A stretch of DNA of 64,000 nucleotides from Leucobacter sp. cx-42 (GTDB lineage: Bacteria; Actinomycetota; Actinomycetes; Actinomycetales; Microbacteriaceae), in contig NZ_JACVMU010000005.1 in NCBI RefSeq assembly GCF_014529985.1, forward strand, positions 101,147 through 165,146. The letters are read 5' to 3'. The position numbers and the translations under genes were made by a program. Every line of letters begins with the position of its first letter. The first letter of the stretch is position 1. This document shows positions 63,128-64,000 of the stretch, piece after piece. The notes beneath the pieces are model-generated. The model made no database searches and had not been told where the DNA came from. It saw nothing but the letters and a program-made list of their open reading frames with translations.

Positions 63128-63489
63128 TGTGTGCCTACCGCCCACCAAAATGCGCCTACGCCTACTCCTGCCGCGGCGCCAGCTGGTCCGCCTAGTGCAA
63201 GCCCCCATAGCGCTCCGTGAGCAAGCCCTAAGGCCCCAGTAGCCACCTGGCACCCGTTGACCTTCCTCGCCCTGCAGGTAACGAAAACTGGTGAAACGTT
63301 GCGTGCTACATCTACCGCAGGGGCACTCCTAAGTTTGAAGCTTTCAGCACTGTTCCTGGCGAAAACTTCGCTTGATCTCTGTTCGCGTGGTGCTGTCATC
63401 GCTGATGCCGCATTGGCGGGCGTGACGCTTGTTATGGAGCAACACACCGCAATGATGGCGGCTGTAACCAATGGGGTTATTCTGCGCAT
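63121..63489 (-). CDS. Candidate secreted Gly-rich peptide (bacteriocin-like)
   Basis: About 122 residues. A Sec signal peptide (MRRITPLVTAAIIAVCCSITSV, cleaved near ANA-AS) is followed by a 50-residue propeptide-like region and a C-terminal part with three Cys in VTCRARKVNGCQ and GTQC. The stretch between them is hydrophobic and Gly/Ala-rich with GxxxG spacing (AAGVGVGAFWWAVG), as in many pore-forming bacteriocins. I do not recognise a named family. The frame reaches further upstream to 63636, but MRRITPLV at 63489 begins a proper signal peptide. Its partner is the small membrane protein downstream. Confidence 0.5.
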   Translation of the reverse strand: MRRITPLVTAAIIAVCCSITSVTPANAASAMTAPREQRSSEVFARNSAESFKLRSAPAVDVARNVSPVFVTCRARKVNGCQVATGALGLAHGALWGLALGGPAGAAAGVGVGAFWWAVGTQC

Positions 63490-63815
63490 GGTCTGCGCCC
63501 TGCCTTTCTGTTGCTTACGCTTTACCCCCCCTTGCAAAGATTCCCACTGCGCCCATGGACCCACAACGGGACTTAAACCTAGGACGGCGGCAGCGTACGC
63601 ACTGACCTGCCACGGGATAGACGGTTGCCCTTTCAACGCCTGATCAGACCGCTCTTGCGGCGGCTTGAACGGCCAGCAGACTGGGCAATCATTTTCCCTC
63701 AGTTCAGGCGCATTTCAAGTCGCGCACAAGGTGAAGGGGCCCGGTGACTGGCTTTCTGCGCACCACGTACTCGACCGTGGAGGCAGAGTCCTCGACACTG
63801 TCCCCGGCCAACGGC
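63490..63815. other. Gap with no recognised gene
   Basis: This stretch lies upstream of the secreted-peptide gene. It contains open frames on both strands but none with a domain, signal peptide plus ribosome-binding site, or codon bias like the neighbours. It is likely the promoter region and decayed sequence. Confidence 0.5.
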
Positions 63816-63883
63816 CAACCCCGCGAAACCGGCCCGTTCACACGAAAAGGGCCCTTTCATACGCCAGAAACTAGGCGGTTTCA
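63816..63883. repeat. Family B palindromic repeat, partial copy (B3)
   Basis: CAACCCCGCGAAAC and GGGCCCTTTCATACGCCAG match B2 in order and spacing, but the right outer arm is missing, replaced by another hairpin. Confidence 0.7.
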
Positions 63884-63934
63884 GAGGGTGAGTGCAACAC
63901 CTGTCCATAACCAGGACAGGAAGCACTCACCCTC
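63884..63934. repeat. Long two-tier hairpin at window end
   Basis: GAGGGTGAGTGC (63884-63895) pairs with GCACTCACCCTC (63923-63934), and inside it CCTGTCC pairs with GGACAGG. The unit CACTCACC recurs twice more downstream (about 63949 and 63970). Confidence 0.8.
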
Positions 63935-64000
63935 TCATGCGCCACTACCCACTCACCATTCGCGCCCACGCACTCACCCTTCTCATCAACGGGAAACCGA

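Noticed and set aside
63257..63643. Plus-strand 128-residue frame opposite the secreted-peptide gene
   Set aside because: It is antisense to a frame with a clear signal peptide and lacks a ribosome-binding site or domain.

Overview
This window reads as chromosome of a high-GC actinobacterium, most likely a Microbacteriaceae member close to Leucobacter. The inference rests on GC-rich codon use, frequent GTG starts, 4-nt and 8-nt gene overlaps, and actinobacterial families such as DUF3151 and lactococcin-972-like peptides. The genus is inferred, not proven. Most genes are ordinary chromosomal ones: purA, chorismate mutase, an aromatic/histidinol-phosphate aminotransferase and yajQ. Several accessory blocks are interleaved with them.

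Layout. 0-8.4 kb: an amidohydrolase cut by the window edge, an M20 carbamoylase-type hydrolase, a P1B-type ATPase with a TPC motif, a DUF559 protein, chorismate mutase, purA, and a TetR regulator divergent from an HPP membrane protein. 8.5-13.9 kb: a three-gene formate dehydrogenase operon whose catalytic subunit reads through an in-frame UGA at 9090 as selenocysteine, with a SECIS-like hairpin just after it. 14.3-19.4 kb: a lactococcin-972-like bacteriocin gene, three tandem paralogous lipoproteins of lower GC, an envelope adaptor and a MacB-like ABC exporter. 19.6-24.1 kb: the selenocysteine machinery, selD (minus), tRNA-Sec(UCA), selA and selB. This supports the recoding in the formate dehydrogenase.

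24-34 kb: small conserved genes, tRNA-Ser(GGA), a secreted CHAP/NlpC-like protein, an HxlR-controlled LLM flavoenzyme and NAD(P)-dependent reductase pair, and a 1213-residue PutA-like protein that appears to have lost the catalytic motifs of both of its enzyme domains. 33.7-38.6 kb: a thiamine-precursor region in which a TPP riboswitch precedes a ThiY/X/Z-type ABC transporter, with YkoF and an LLM monooxygenase on the opposite strand. 38.6-45.4 kb: a TrpXYZ-like ABC transporter, HisC/Pat, a PEBP protein, a FadR-type regulator and an SGNH hydrolase. 45.8-51.8 kb: an RND efflux pump with a long coiled-coil insertion, then a MATE pump and its MarR regulator. 51.9-56.1 kb: a zinc-uptake operon (znuA, znuC, two permeases, zur) behind a Zur-box palindrome. 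56.2-62.6 kb: an amidase, a YibE/F protein, and a copper/zinc efflux set (CopZ, CopA, CDF) behind a CsoR-type site. 62.6-64 kb: a lower-GC accessory patch with a candidate secreted peptide and a small membrane protein.

Two or more families of intergenic palindromic repeats are scattered through the window. One shares a core of GGTAAGACG ... CGTCTTACC and the other shares CAACCCCGCGAAA ... TTTCGCGGGGTTG. They sit almost only between genes and look like REP/MITE-type elements, some probably also acting as terminators. The strongest leads are the bacteriocin locus with triplicated lipoproteins, the complete selenocysteine system, the apparently catalytically dead PutA, the palindromic repeat families, and the candidate secreted peptide with a small membrane partner at the right end.
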